The notes beneath the pieces are model-generated. The model saw only the letters and a program-made list of their open reading frames with translations, had not been told where the DNA came from and made no database searches. Position numbers and translations under genes: made by a program. Below are positions 14,292 through 27,398 of a DNA stretch of 64,000 nt, piece by piece (the first letter of the stretch is position 1; the number at the start of each line of letters is the position of its first letter). The DNA is from Fasciola hepatica (Eukaryota; Platyhelminthes; Trematoda; Plagiorchiida; Fasciolidae). Where the stretch lies: positions 3,455,001 to 3,519,000 of the forward strand of contig CANUEZ040000196.1 of NCBI GenBank assembly GCA_948099385.1, written 5' to 3'.

Positions 14292-17200
14292 CTAAGTAAA
14301 ACCGAGGCATTCCCTTATGAACAATCCACACAGATTGCTCATACAATGCAATAGAGCAGTAGCAGAGTAGATTTGTATAATATGATTCTCCATGCAGCTT
14401 GAACACTGAACTGACCATTGAAAATGATGGAAGCACTGTACAGCTGTTTGATCCGCTAAGGGAATCATGAGCATTGCACATGGACAGAACCCACTCGGAG
14501 ACACGAACAAGGGTTGGTGTGAACGAATGTGCGTGGAACACCCAAACCACAAGCCTATCCGATATGGGTCTGAACGCTTTGTTCATCATATACAATACAT
14601 GAAATAGCACAATCCCCAAATTGGCTTCGGCTTTTGCTTTCGCTTTGAACGGTAACAACCAAATTCTCGCACACCGATCCAATCCTATGTTCCATCACTT
14701 CTCTATTTATGGGCCTAAGTAAAACTAAGGCATTCCCTTATGAACAATCCACACAGATTGCTCATACAATGCAATAGAGCAGTAGCAGAGTAGATTTGTA
14801 TAATATGATTCTCCATGCAGCTTGAACACTGAACTGACCATTGAAACTTATGGAAGCACTGTACAGCTGTTTGATCCGCTAAGGGAATCATGAGCATTGC
14901 ACATGGACAGAACCCACTCGGAGACACGAACAAGGGTTGGGGTGAACGAATGTCAGTCGAACACCCAAACCACAAGGCTATCCGATATGGGTCTCAACGC
15001 TTTGTTCAACATATACAATACATGAAATAGCACAATCCCCAAATTGGCTTCGGCTTTCGCTTTCGCTTTGAATGGTAACAACCAAATTCTCGCACACCGA
15101 TCCAATCCTATGTTCCATCACTTCTCTATTTATGGGCCTAAGTAAAACCAAGGCATTCCCTTATGAACAATCAACACAGATTGCTCATACAATGCAAAAG
15201 AGCAGTAGCAGAGTAGATTTGTATGATATGATTCTCCATGCAGCTTGAACACTGAACTGACCATTGAAAATTATGGAAGCACTGTACAGCTGTTTGATCC
15301 GCTAAGGGAATCATGAGCATTGCACATGGACAGAACCCACTCGGAGACACGAACAAGGGTTGGGGTGAACGAATGTCAGTCGAACACCCAAACCACAAGG
15401 CTATCCGATATGGGTCTCAACGCTTTGTTCAACATATACAATACATGAAATAGCACAATCCCCAAATTGGCTTCGGCTTTCGCTTTCGCTTTGAATGGTA
15501 ACAACCAAATTCTCGCACACCGATCCAATCCTATGTTCCATCACTTCTCTATTTATGGGCCTAAGTAAAACCAAGGCATTCCCTTATGAACAATCAACAC
15601 AGATTGCTCATACAATGCAAAAGAGCAGTAGCAGAGTAGATTTGTATGATATGATTCTCCATGCAGCTTGAACACTGAACTGACCATTGAAAATTATGGA
15701 AGCACTGTACAGCTGTTTGATCCGCTAAGGGAATCATGAGCATTGCACATGGATAGAGCCCACTCGGAGACACGAACAAGGGTTGGGGTGAACGAATGTC
15801 AGTCGAACACCCAAACCACAAGGCTATCCCATATGGGTCTCAACGATTTGTTCATCATATGCACTACTTCATATAGCACAATCCCCAAATTGGCTTCGGT
15901 TTTCGCTTTGACTTTGAACGGTAACAACCAAATTCTCGCACACCGATCCATTCCTGTGTTCCATCACTTCTCTATTTATGGGCCTAAGTAAAACCAAGGC
16001 ATTCCATTATGAACAATCCACACAGATTGCTCATACAATGCAAAAGAACAGTAGCAGAGTATATTTGTATAATATGATTCTGCATGCAGCTTGAACACTG
16101 AACTGACCATTGAAAATTATGGAAGCACTGTACAGCTGTTTGATCCGCTAAGGGAATCATGAGCATTGCACATGGACAGAGCCCACACGGGGACACGAAC
16201 AAGGGTTGGGGTGAACGAATGTCAGTCGAACACCCAAACCACAAGCCTATCCGATATGGGTCTGAACGCTTTGTTCAACATATACAATACATGATATAGC
16301 ACAATCCCCAAATTGGCTTCGGCTTTCGCTTTCGCTTTGAACCGTAACAACCAAATTCTCGCACACCGATCCAATCCTATGTTCCATCACTTCTCTATTT
16401 ATGGGCCTAAGTAAAACCAAGGCATTCCTTTATGAACAATCCACACAGATTGCTCATACAATGCAACAGAGCAGTAGCAGAGTAGATTTGTATAATATGA
16501 TTCTGCATGCAGCTTGAACACTGAACTGACCATTGAAAATGATGGAAGCACTGTACAGCTGTTTGATCCGCTAAGGGAATCATGAGCATTGCACATGGAC
16601 AGAACCCACTCGGAGACACGAACAAGGGTTGGTGTGAACGAATGTGCGTGGAACACCCAAACCACAAGCCTATCCGATATGGGTCTGAACGCTTTGTTCA
16701 TCATATACAATACATGAAATAGCACAATCCCCATATTGGCTTCGGCTTTTGCTTTCGCTTTGAACGGTAACAACCAAATTCTCGCACACCGATCCAATCC
16801 TATGTTCCATCACTTCTCTATTTATGGGCCTAAGTAAAACTAAGGCATTCCCTTATGAACAATCCACACAGATTGCTCATACAATGCAATAGAGCAGTAG
16901 CAGAGTAGATTTGTATAATATGATTCTCCATGCAGCTTGAACACTGAACTGACCATTGAAACTTATGGAAGCACTGTACAGCTGTTTGATCCGCTAAGGG
17001 AATCATGAGCATTGCACATGGACAGAACCCACTCGGAGACACGAACAAGGGTTGGGGTGAACGAATGTCAGTCGAACACCCAAACCACAAGGCTATCCCA
17101 TATGGGTCTCAACGCTTTGTTCAACATATACACTACATGATATAGCACAATCCCCAAATTGGCTTCGGCTTTCGCTTTCGCTTTGAATGGTAACAACCAA

Positions 17201-18098
17201 ATTCTCGCACACCGATCCAATCCTATGTTCCATCACTTCTCTATTTATGGGCCTAAGTAAAACCAAGGCATTCCATTATGAACAATCCACACAGATTGCT
17301 CATACAATGCAATAGAGCAGTAGCAGAGTAGATTTGTATAATATGATTCTCCATGCAGCTTGAACACTGAACTGACCATTGGAAATTATGGAAGCACTGT
17401 ACAGCTGTTTGATCCGCTAAGGGAATCATGAGCATTGCACATGGACAGAGCCCACTCGGAGACACGAACAAGGGTTGGGGTGAACGAATGTCAGTCGAAC
17501 ACCCAAACCACAAGGCTATCCGATATGGGTCTCAACGCTTTGTTCAACATATACAATACATGATATAGCACAATCCCCAAATTGGCTTCGGTTTTCGCTT
17601 TGACTTTGAACGGTAACAACCAAATTCTCGCACACCGATCCATTCCTGTGTTCCATCACTTCTCTATTTATGGGCCTAAGTAAAACCAAGGCATTCCCTT
17701 ATGAACAATCCACACAGATTGCTCATACAATGCAAAAGAACAGTAGCAGAGTAGATTTGTATAATATGATTCTGCATGCAGCTTGAACACTGAACTGACC
17801 ATTGAAAATTATGGAAGCATTGTACAGCTGTTTGATCCGCTAAGGGAATCATGAGCATTGCACATGGACAGAGCCCACACGGGGACACGAACAAGGGTTG
17901 GGGTGAACGAATGTCAGTCGAACACCCAAACCACAAGCCTATCCGATATGGGTCTGAACGCTTTGTTCAACATATACACTACATGATATAACACAATCCC
18001 CAAATTGGCTTCGGCTTTCGCTTTCGCTTTGAACGGTAACAACCAAATTCTCGCACACCGATCCAATCCTATGTTCCATCACTTCTCTATTTATGGGC
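14292..18098 (+). repeat. Zone 4: nested 5-, 4- and 1-unit duplications
   Basis: About 14,300-14,975 matches 16,415-17,090 (+2,115), sharing GCGTGGAACACCC, TTCATCATATAC, GGCTTTTGCTTTCG and GAAACTTATGG. About 15,000-15,325 matches the next unit along (+423), sharing CAATCAACACAG, TGCAAAAGAGC and TGTATGATATG. About 15,890-16,245 matches 17,582-17,937 (+1,692), sharing GGTTTTCGCTTTGACTTTG and CCATTCCTGTGTTCC. Three different periods in under 4 kb show repeated exchange at different registers. Confidence 0.85.
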
Positions 18099-21000
18099 CT
18101 AAGTAAAACCGAGGCATTCCTTTATGAACAATCCACACAGATTGCTCATGCAATGCAATAGAGCAGTAGCAGAGTAGATTTGTATAATATGATTCTCCAT
18201 GCAGCTTGAACACTGAACTGACCATTGAAAATGATGGAAGCACTGTACAGCTGTTTGATCCGCTAAGGGAATCATGAGCATTGCACATGGACCGAGTCCA
18301 CACGAGGACACGAACAAGGGTTGGGGTGAACGAATGTCAGTCGAACACCCAAACCACAAGCCTATCCGATATGGGTCTCAACGCTTTGTTCAACATATAC
18401 AATACATGATATAGCACAATCCCCACATTTACTTCGGCTTTTGCTTTCGCTTTGAACGGTAACAACCAAATTCTCGCACACCGATCCAATCCTATGTTCC
18501 ATCACTTCTCTATTTATGGGCTCAGTAAAACCAAGGCATTCCCTTATGAACAATCCACACAGATTGCTCATGCAATGCAATAGAGCAGTAGCAGAGTAGA
18601 TTTGTATAATATGATTCTCCATGCAGCTTGAACACTGAACTGACCATTGAAAATTATGGAAGCACTGTACAGCTGTTTGATCCGCTAAGGGAATCATGAG
18701 CATTGCACATGGACAGAGCCCACTCGGAGACACGAACAAGGGTTGGGGTGAACGAATGTCAGTCGAACACCCAAACCACAAGGCTATCCGATATGGGTCT
18801 GAACGCTTTGTTCAACATATACAATACATGATATAGCACAATCCCCAAATTGGCTTCGGCTTTCGCTTTCGCTTTGAACGGTAACAACCAAATTCTCGCA
18901 CACCGATCCAATCCTATGTTCCATCACTTCTCTAGTTATGGGCCTAAGTAAAACCAAGGCATTCCCTTATGAACAATCCACACAGATTGCTCATACAATG
19001 CAATAGAGCAGTAGCAGAGTAGATTTGTATAATATGATTCTGCATGCAGCTTGAACACTGAACTGACCATTGCAAATTATGGAAGCATTGTACAGCTGTT
19101 TGATCAGCTAAGGGAATCATGAGCATTGCACATGGACAGAGCCCACTCGGAGACACGAACAAGGGTTGGGGTGAACGAATGTCAGTCTAACACCCAAACC
19201 ACAAGGCTATCCCATATGGGTCTCAACGCTTTGTTCAACATATACAATACATGATATAGCACAATCCCCACATTTACTTCGGCGTTCGCTTTCGCTTTGA
19301 ACGGTAACAACCAAATTCTCGCACACCGATCCAATCCTATGTTCCATCACTTCTCTATTTATGGGCCTAAGTAAAACCAAGGCATTCCCTTATGAACAAT
19401 CCACACAGATTGCTCATACAATGCAATAGAGCAGTAGCAGAGTAGATTTGTATAATATGATTCTCCATGAAGCTTGAACACTGAACTGACCATTGAAAAT
19501 GATGGAAGCACTGTACAGCTGTTTGATCCGCTAAGGGAATCATCAGCATTGCACATGGACAGAGCCCACTCGGAGACACGAACAAGGGTTGGGGTGAACG
19601 AATGTCAGTCGAACACCCAAACCACAAGGCTATCCGATATGGGACTGAACGCTTGTTCAACATATACAATACATGATATAGCACAATCCCCAAATTGGCT
19701 TCGGTTTTCGCTTTCGCTTTGAACGGTAACAACCAAATTCTCGCACACCGAGCTAATCCTATGTTCCATCACTTCTCTATTTATGGGCCTAAGTAAAACC
19801 AAGGCATTCCCTTATGAACAATCCACACAGATTGCTCATACAATGCAATAGAGCAGTAGCAGAGTAGATTTGTATAATATGATTCTCCATGCAGCTTGAA
19901 CACTGAACTGACCATTGGAAATTATGGAAGCACTGTACAGCTGTTTGATCCGCTAAGGGAATCATGAGCATTGCATATGGGCAGAGCCCACTCAGAGACA
20001 CGAACAAGGGTTGGGGTGAACGAATGTCAGTCGAACACCCAAACCACAAGTCTATCCGATATGGGTCTCAACGATTTGTTCAACATATACAATACATGAT
20101 ATAGCACAATCCCCACATTTACTTCGGCTTTTGCTTTCGCTTTGAACGGTAACAACCAAATTCTCGCACACCGATCCAATCCTATGTTCCATCACTTCTC
20201 TATTTATGGGCTCAGTAAAACCAAGGCATTCCTTTATGAACAATCCACACAGATTGCTCATGCAATGCAATAGAGCAGTAGCAGAGTAGATTTGTATAAT
20301 ATGATTCTCCATGCAGCTTGAACACTGAACTGACCATTGAAAATGATGGAAGCACTGTACAGCTGTTTGATCCGCTAAGGGAATCATGAGCATTGCACAT
20401 GGACAGAGCCCACTCGGAGACACGAACAAGGGTTGGGGTGAACGAATGTCAGTCGAACACCCAAACCACAAGGCTATCCGATATGGGTCTCAACGATTTG
20501 TTCAACATATACAATACATGATATAGCACAATCCCCAAATTGGCTTCGGCTTTCGCTTTCGCTTTGAACGGTAACAACCAAATTCTCGCACACCGATCCA
20601 ATCCTATGTTCCATCAATTCTCTATTTATGGGCCTAAGTAAAACCGAGGCATTCCCGTATGAACAATCCACACAGATTGCTCATACAATGCAATAGAGCA
20701 GTAGCAGAGTAGATTTGTATAATATGATTCTCCATGCAGCTTGAACACTGAACTGACCATTGAAAATTATGGAAGCACTGTACAGCTGTTTGATCCGCTA
20801 AGGGAATCATGAGCATTGCACATGGACAGAGCCCACTCGGAGACACGAACAAGGGTTGGGGTGAACGAATGTCAGTCGAACACCCAAACCACAAGGCTAT
20901 CCGTTATGGGACTGAACGCTTGTTCAACATATACAATACATGATATAGCACAATCCCCAAATTGGCTTCGGTTTTCGCTTTCGCTTTGAACGGTAACAAC

Positions 21001-23923
21001 CAAATTCTCGAACACCGATCCAATCCTATGTTCCATCACTTCTCTATTTATGGGCCTAAGTAAAACCAAGGCATTCCCTTATGAACAATCCACACAGATT
21101 GCTCATACAATGCAATAGAGCAGTAGCAGAGTAGATTTGTATAATATGATTCTCCATGCAGCTTGAACACTGAAGTGACCATTGGAAATTATGGAAGCAC
21201 TGTACAGCTGTTTGATCCGCTAAGGGAATCATGAGCATTGCACATGGATAGAGCCCACTCGGAGACACGAACAAGGGTTGGTGTGAACGAATGTCAGTCG
21301 AACACCCAAACCACAAGGCTATCCGATATGGGTCTCAACGCTTTGATCAACATATACAATACATGATATAGCACAATCCCCAAATTGGCTTCGGCGTTCG
21401 CTTTCGCTTTGAACAGTAACAACCAAATTCTCGCACACCGATCCAATCCTTTGTTCCATCACTTCTCTATTTATGGGCCTAAGTAAAACCAAGGCATTCC
21501 CTTATGAACAATCCACACAGATTGCTCATACAATGCAATAGAGCAGTAGCAGAGTAGATTTGTATAATATGATTCTCCATGCAGCTTGAACACTGAACTG
21601 ACCATTGAAAATTATGGAAGCACTGTACAGCTGTTTGATCCGCTAAGGGAATCATGAGCATTGCTCATGGATAGAGCCCACTCGGAGACACGAACAAGGG
21701 TTGGGGTGAACGAATGTCAGTCGAACACCCAAACCACAAGCCTATCCGATATGGGTCTGAACGCTTTGTTCAACATATACACTACATGATATAGCACAAT
21801 CCCCAAATTGGCTTCGGTTTTCGCTTTCGCTTTGAACGGTAACAACCAAATTCTCGCACACCGATCCAATCCTATGTTCCATCACTTCTCTATTTATGGG
21901 CCTAAGTAAAACTAAGGCATTCCATTATGAACAATCCACACAGATTGCTCATACAATGCAATAGAGCAGTAGCAGAGTAGATTTGTATAATATGATTCTC
22001 CATGCAGCTTGAACACTGAACTGACCATTGAAACTTATGGAAGCACTGTACAGCTGTTTGATCCGCTAAGGGGATCATGAGCATTGCACATGGACAGAGC
22101 CCACTCGGAGACACGAACAAGGGTTGGGGTGAACGAATGTCAGTCGAACACCCAAACCACAAGGCTATCCGATATGGGTCTGAACGCTTTGTTCAACATA
22201 TACACTACATAATATAACACAATCCCCAAATTGGCTTCGGCTTTCGCTTTCGCTTTGAACGGTAACAACCAAATTCTCGCACACCGATCCAATCCTATGT
22301 TCCATCACTTCTCTATTTATGGGCCTAAGTAAAACCAAGGCATTCCCTTATGAACAATCCACACAGATTGCTCATACAATGCAATAAAGCAGTAGCAGAG
22401 TAGATTTGTATAATATGATTCTCCATGCAGCTTGAACACTGAACTGACCATTGAAAATTATGGAAGCACTGTACAGCTGTTTGATCCGCTAAGGGAATCA
22501 TGAGCATTGCACATGGATAGAGCCCACACGGAGACACGAACAAGGGTTGGGGTGAACGAATGTCAGTCGAACACCCAAACCACAAGGCTATCCGATATGC
22601 GTCTCAACGCTTTGTTCAACATATACAATACATGATATAGCACAATCCCTAAATTGGCTTCGGCTTTCGCTTTCGCTTTGAATGGTAACAACCAAATTCT
22701 CGCACACCGATCCAATCCTATGTTCCATCACTTCTCTATTTATGGGCCTATGTAAACGCAAGGCATTCCCTTATGAACAATCCACACAGATTGCTCATAC
22801 AATGCAATAGAGCAGTAGCAGAGTAGATTTGTATAATATGATTCTCCATGCAGCTTGAACACTGAACTGACCATTGGAAATTATGTAAGCACTGTACAGC
22901 TGTTTAATCCGCTAAGGGAATCATGAGCATTGCACATGGACAGAGCCCACTCGGAGACACGAACAAGGGTTGGGGTGAACGAATGTCAGTCGAACACCCA
23001 AACCACAAGGCTATCCGATATGGGTCTCAACGCTATGTTCAACAAATAAAATACACGACATAGCACAATCCCCAAATTGGCTTCGGCTTTCGCTTTCGCT
23101 TTGAACGGTAACAACCAAATTCTCGCACATCGATCCAATCCTATGTTCCATCACTTCTCTATTTATGGGCCCTAGTAAAACCAAGGCATTCCCTTATGAA
23201 CAATCCACACAGATTGCTCATACAATGCAATAGAGCAGTAGCAGAGTAGATTTGTATAATATGATTATGCATGCAGCTTGAACACTGAACTGACCATTGA
23301 AAATTATGAAGCACTGTACAGCTGTTTGATCCGCTAAATGAATCATGAGCATTGCACATGGACAGAGCCCACTCGGAGACACGAACAAGGGTTGGGGTGA
23401 ACGAATGTCAGTCGAACACCCAAACCACAAGGCTATCCGATATGGGTCTCAACGCTTTGTTCAACATATACAATACATGATATAGCACAATCCCCAAATT
23501 GGCTTCGGCTTTCGCTTTCGCTTTGAACGGTAACAACCAAATTCTCGCACACCGATCCAATCCTATGTTCCATCACTTCTCTATTTATGGGCCTAAGTAA
23601 AACCAAGGCATTCCCTTATGAACAATCCACACAGATTGCTCATACAATGCAATAGAGCAGTAGCAGAGTAGATTTGTATAATATGATTCTCCATGCAGCT
23701 TGAACACTGAACTGACCATTGAAAATGATGGAAGCACTGTACAGCTGTTTGATCCGCTAAGGGAATCATGAGCATTGCACATGGACAGAGCCCACACGGG
23801 GACACGAACAAGGGTTGGGGTGAACGAATGTCAGTCGAACACCCAAACCACAAGGCTATCCCATATGGGTCTCAACGCTTTGTTCAACATATACAATACA
23901 TGATATAGCACAATCCCCAAATT

Positions 23924-23948
23924 GGCTTCGGCTTTCGCTTTCGCTTTG
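23924..23948 (+). repeat. Internal hexamer mini-repeat within each unit
   Basis: Four imperfect 6-base steps built on GCTTTC (GGCTTC, GGCTTT, CGCTTT, CGCTTT) ending in G. The same motif occurs at the same phase in almost every unit, for example 663-686, and in reverse complement in the inverted block. It is one of the more changeable parts of the unit. Common variants are TTTTGCTTTCGC (14,631), TTCCGCTTTCGC (56,934), TTTCCCTTTG (27.8-36 kb) and TTTGGCTGTG (2,793). Slippage or CpG decay are plausible causes. Confidence 0.8.
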
Positions 23949-23955
23949 AACGGTA
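23939..23955 (+). other. Weak CENP-B-box-like motif, one per unit
   Basis: TTTCGCTTTGAACGGTA matches 12 of 17 positions of the mammalian CENP-B box (YTTCGTTGGAARCGGGA). It matches 7 of the 9 core positions: TTCG and CGG are present, while the central A is G and the last core G is T. It recurs at the same phase in most units (for example 677-693). It is often damaged by AACGG to AATGG or by TTTCCCTTTG variants. The comparison is from memory of the consensus, and a chance match within a 423-bp unit is quite possible. No binding is demonstrated. Confidence 0.25.
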
Positions 23956-26900
23956 ACAACCAAATTCTCGCACACCGATCCAATCCTATGTTCCATCACT
24001 TCTCTAGTTATGGGCCCAAGTAAAACCAAGGCATTCCCTTATGAACAATCCACACAGATTGCTCATACAATGCAATAGAGCAGTAGCAGAGTAGATTTGT
24101 ATAATATGATTCTCCACGCAGCTTGAACATTTAACTGACCATTGGAAATTATGGAAGCACTGTACAGCTGTTTGATCCGCTAAGGGAATCAAGAGCATTG
24201 CACATGGACAGAACCCACTCGGAGACACGAACAAGGGTTGGGGTGAACGAATGTCAGTCGAACACCCAAACCACAAGGCTATCCCATATGGGTCTCACCG
24301 CTTTGTTCAACATATACACTACATGATATAGCACAATTCCCAATTTGGCTTCGGCTTTCGCTTTCGCTTTGAACGGCAACAACCAAATTCTCGCACACCG
24401 ATCCAATCCTATGTTCCATCACTTCTCTATTTATGGGCCTAAGTAAAACTAAGGCATTCCCTTATGAACAATCCACACAGATTGCTCATACAATGCAATA
24501 GAGCAGTAGCAGAGTAGATTTGTATAATATGATTCTCCATGCAGCTTGAACACTGAACTGACCATTGAAAATGATGGAAGCACTGTACAGCTGTTTGATC
24601 CGCTAAGGGAATCATGAGCATTGCACATGGACAGAGCCCACTCGGAGACACGAACAAGGGTTGGGGTGAACGAATGTCAGTCGAACACCCAAACCACAAG
24701 GCTATCCGATATGGGTCTCAACGCTTTGTTCAACATATACAATACATGATACAGCACAATCCCCAAATTGGCTTCGGCTTTCGCTTTCGCTTTGAACGGT
24801 AACAATCAAATTCTCGCACACCGATCGAATCCTATGTTCCATCACTTCTCTATTTATGGGCCTAAGTAAAACCGAGGCATTCCCTTATGAACAATCCACA
24901 CAGATTGCTCATACAATGCAATAGAGCAGTAGCAGAGTAGATTTGTATAATATGACTCTCCATGCAGCTTGAACACTGAACTGACCATTGGAAATTATGG
25001 AAGCACTGTACAGCTGTTTGATCCGCTAAGGGGATCATGAGCATTGCACGTGGACAGAGCCCACACGGGGACACGAACAAGGGTTGGGGTGAACGAATGT
25101 CAGTCGAACACCCAAACCACAAGGCTATCCGATATGGGTCTCAACGCTTTGTTCAACATATACAGTACATGATATAGCACAATCCCCAAATTGGCTTCGG
25201 CTTTCGCTTTCGCTTTGAACGGTAACAACCAAATTCTCGCACACCGATCCAATCCTATGTTCCATCACTTCTCTATTTATGGGCCTAAGTAAAACCAAGG
25301 CATTCCCTTATGAACAATCCACACAGATTGCTCATACAATGCAATAGAGCAGTAGCAGAGTAGATTTGTATAATATGATTCTCCATGCAGCTTGAACACT
25401 GAACTGACCATTGAAAATGATGGAAGCACTGTACAGCTGTTTGATCCGCTAAGGGAATCATGAGCATTGCACATGGACAGAGTCCACTCGGGGACACGAA
25501 CAAGGGTTGGGGTGAACGAATGTCAGTCGAACACCCAAACCACAAGGCTATCCGATATGGGTCTAAACGATTTGTTCAACATATACACTACATGATATAG
25601 CACAATCCCCAAATTGGCTTCGGCTTTCGCTTTCGCTTTGAACAATAACAACCAAATTCTCGCACACCGATCCAATCCTATGTTCCATCACTTCTCCATT
25701 TATCGGCCTAAGTAAAACCAAGGCATTCCCTTATGAACAATCCACACAGATTGCTCATACAATGCAATAGAGCAGTAGCAGAGTAGATTTGTTTATTATG
25801 ATTCTGCATGCAGCTTGAACACTGAACTGACCATTGAAAATTATGGAAGCACTGTACAGCTGTTTGATCCGCTAAGGGAATCATGAGCATTGCACATGGA
25901 CAGAACCCACTCGGAGACACGAACAACGGTTGGTGTGAACGAATGTCAGTCGAACACCCAAACCACAAGGCTATCCGATATGGGTCTCAACGCTTTGTTC
26001 AACATATACACTACATGATATAGCACAATCCCCAAATTGGCTTCGGCTTTTGCTTTCGCTTTGAACGGTAACAACCAAATTCTCGCACACCGATCCAATC
26101 CTATGTTCCATCACTTCTCTATTTATGGGCCTAAGTAAAACCAAGGCATTCCCTTATGAACAATCCACACAGATTGCTCAAACAATGCAATAGAGCAGTA
26201 GCAGAGTAGATTTGTATAATATGATTCTGCATGCAGCTTGAACACTGAACTGACCATTGAAAATTATGGAAGCACTGTACAGCTGTTTGATCCGCTAAGG
26301 GAATCATGAGCATTGCACATGGACAGAACCCACTCGGAGACACGAACAAGGGTTGGGGTGAACGAATGTCAGTCGAACAACCAAACCACAAGGCTATCCG
26401 ATATGGGTCTGAACGCTTTGTTCAACATATACACTACATGATACAGCACAATCCCCAAATTGGCTTCGGCTTTTGCTTTCGCTTTGAACGGTAACAACCA
26501 AATTCTCGCACACCGATCCAATCCTATGTTCCATCACTTCTCTATTTATGGGCCTAAGTAAAACCAAGGCATTCCCTTATGAACAATCCACACAGATTGC
26601 TCATACAATGCAATAGAGCAGTAGCAGAGTAGATTTGTATAATATGATTCTCCATGCAGCTTGAACACTGAACTGACCATTGAAAATTATGGAAGCACTG
26701 CACGGCTTTTTGATCCGCTAAGGGAATCATGAGCATTGCACGTGGACAGAACCCACTCGGAGACACGAACAAGGGTTGGGGTGAACGAATGTCAGTCGAA
26801 CAACCAAACCACAAGGCTATCCGATATGGGTCTCAACGCTTTGTTCAACATATACACTACATGATATAGCACAATCCCCAAATTGGCTTCGGCTTTCGCT

Positions 26901-27398
26901 TTCGCTTTGAATGGTAACAACCAAATTCTCGCACACCAATCCAATCCTATGTTCCATCACTTCTCTATTTATGGGCCTAAGTAAAACCAAGGCATTCCCT
27001 TATGAACAATCCACACAGATTGCTCATACAATGCAATAGAGCAGTAGCAGAGTAGATTTGTATGATATGATTCTCCATGCAGCTTGAACACTGAACTGAC
27101 CATTGAAAATTATGGAAGCACTGTACAGCTGTTTGATCCGCTAAGGGAATCATGAGCATTGCACATGGACAGAGCCCACTCGGAGACACGAACAAGGGTT
27201 GGGGTGAACGAATGTCAGTCGAACACCCAAACCACAAGGCTATCCGATATGGGACTGAACGCTTGTTCAACATATACAATACATGAAATAGCACAATCCC
27301 CAAATTGGCTTCGGCTTTTGCTTTCGCTTTGAACGGTAACAACCAAATTCTCGCACACCGATCCAATCCTATGTTCCATCACTTCTCTGTTGATGGGC

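Larger units (their letters stand above)
23593..24015 (+). repeat. Reference unit of the 423-bp satellite (landmarks)
   Basis: A consensus-like unit given as a guide to internal structure. Phases 1-162 hold a strongly conserved, CpG-free segment: an AT-rich GTATAATATG stretch (23,676-23,685), then TGCAGCTTGAACACTGAACT, then the short palindrome ACAGCTGT. Phases 163-385 carry essentially all consensus CpG sites (GATCCGCTAA, ACACGGGG, GTGAACGAATG, AGTCGAAC, ATCCGATATG variants, AACGCTTTG, CTTCGG, the TTCGCT mini-repeat, AACGGT, CTCGCA, ACCGATC) and most differences between units. Phases 386-423 (ATCCAATCC to TTTATGGGC) are again CpG-free and conserved. The unit is about 43% GC. No gene is assigned to it. 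Confidence 0.9.
18099..27398 (+). repeat. Zone 5: consensus-like units, weak higher-order structure
   Basis: About 22 units close to the consensus. The clearest internal pairing is about 18,380-18,560 with 20,070-20,250 (+1,690), sharing CCCCACATTTACTTCGG and the one-base-shorter GGGCTCAGTAAAACC. A second pairing is 19,640-19,665 with 20,907-20,932 and 27,249-27,275, sharing the one-base-shorter GGGACTGAACGCTTGTTC. Other units differ by scattered single bases without a clear multimer. There is nothing other than satellite here. Confidence 0.85.
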
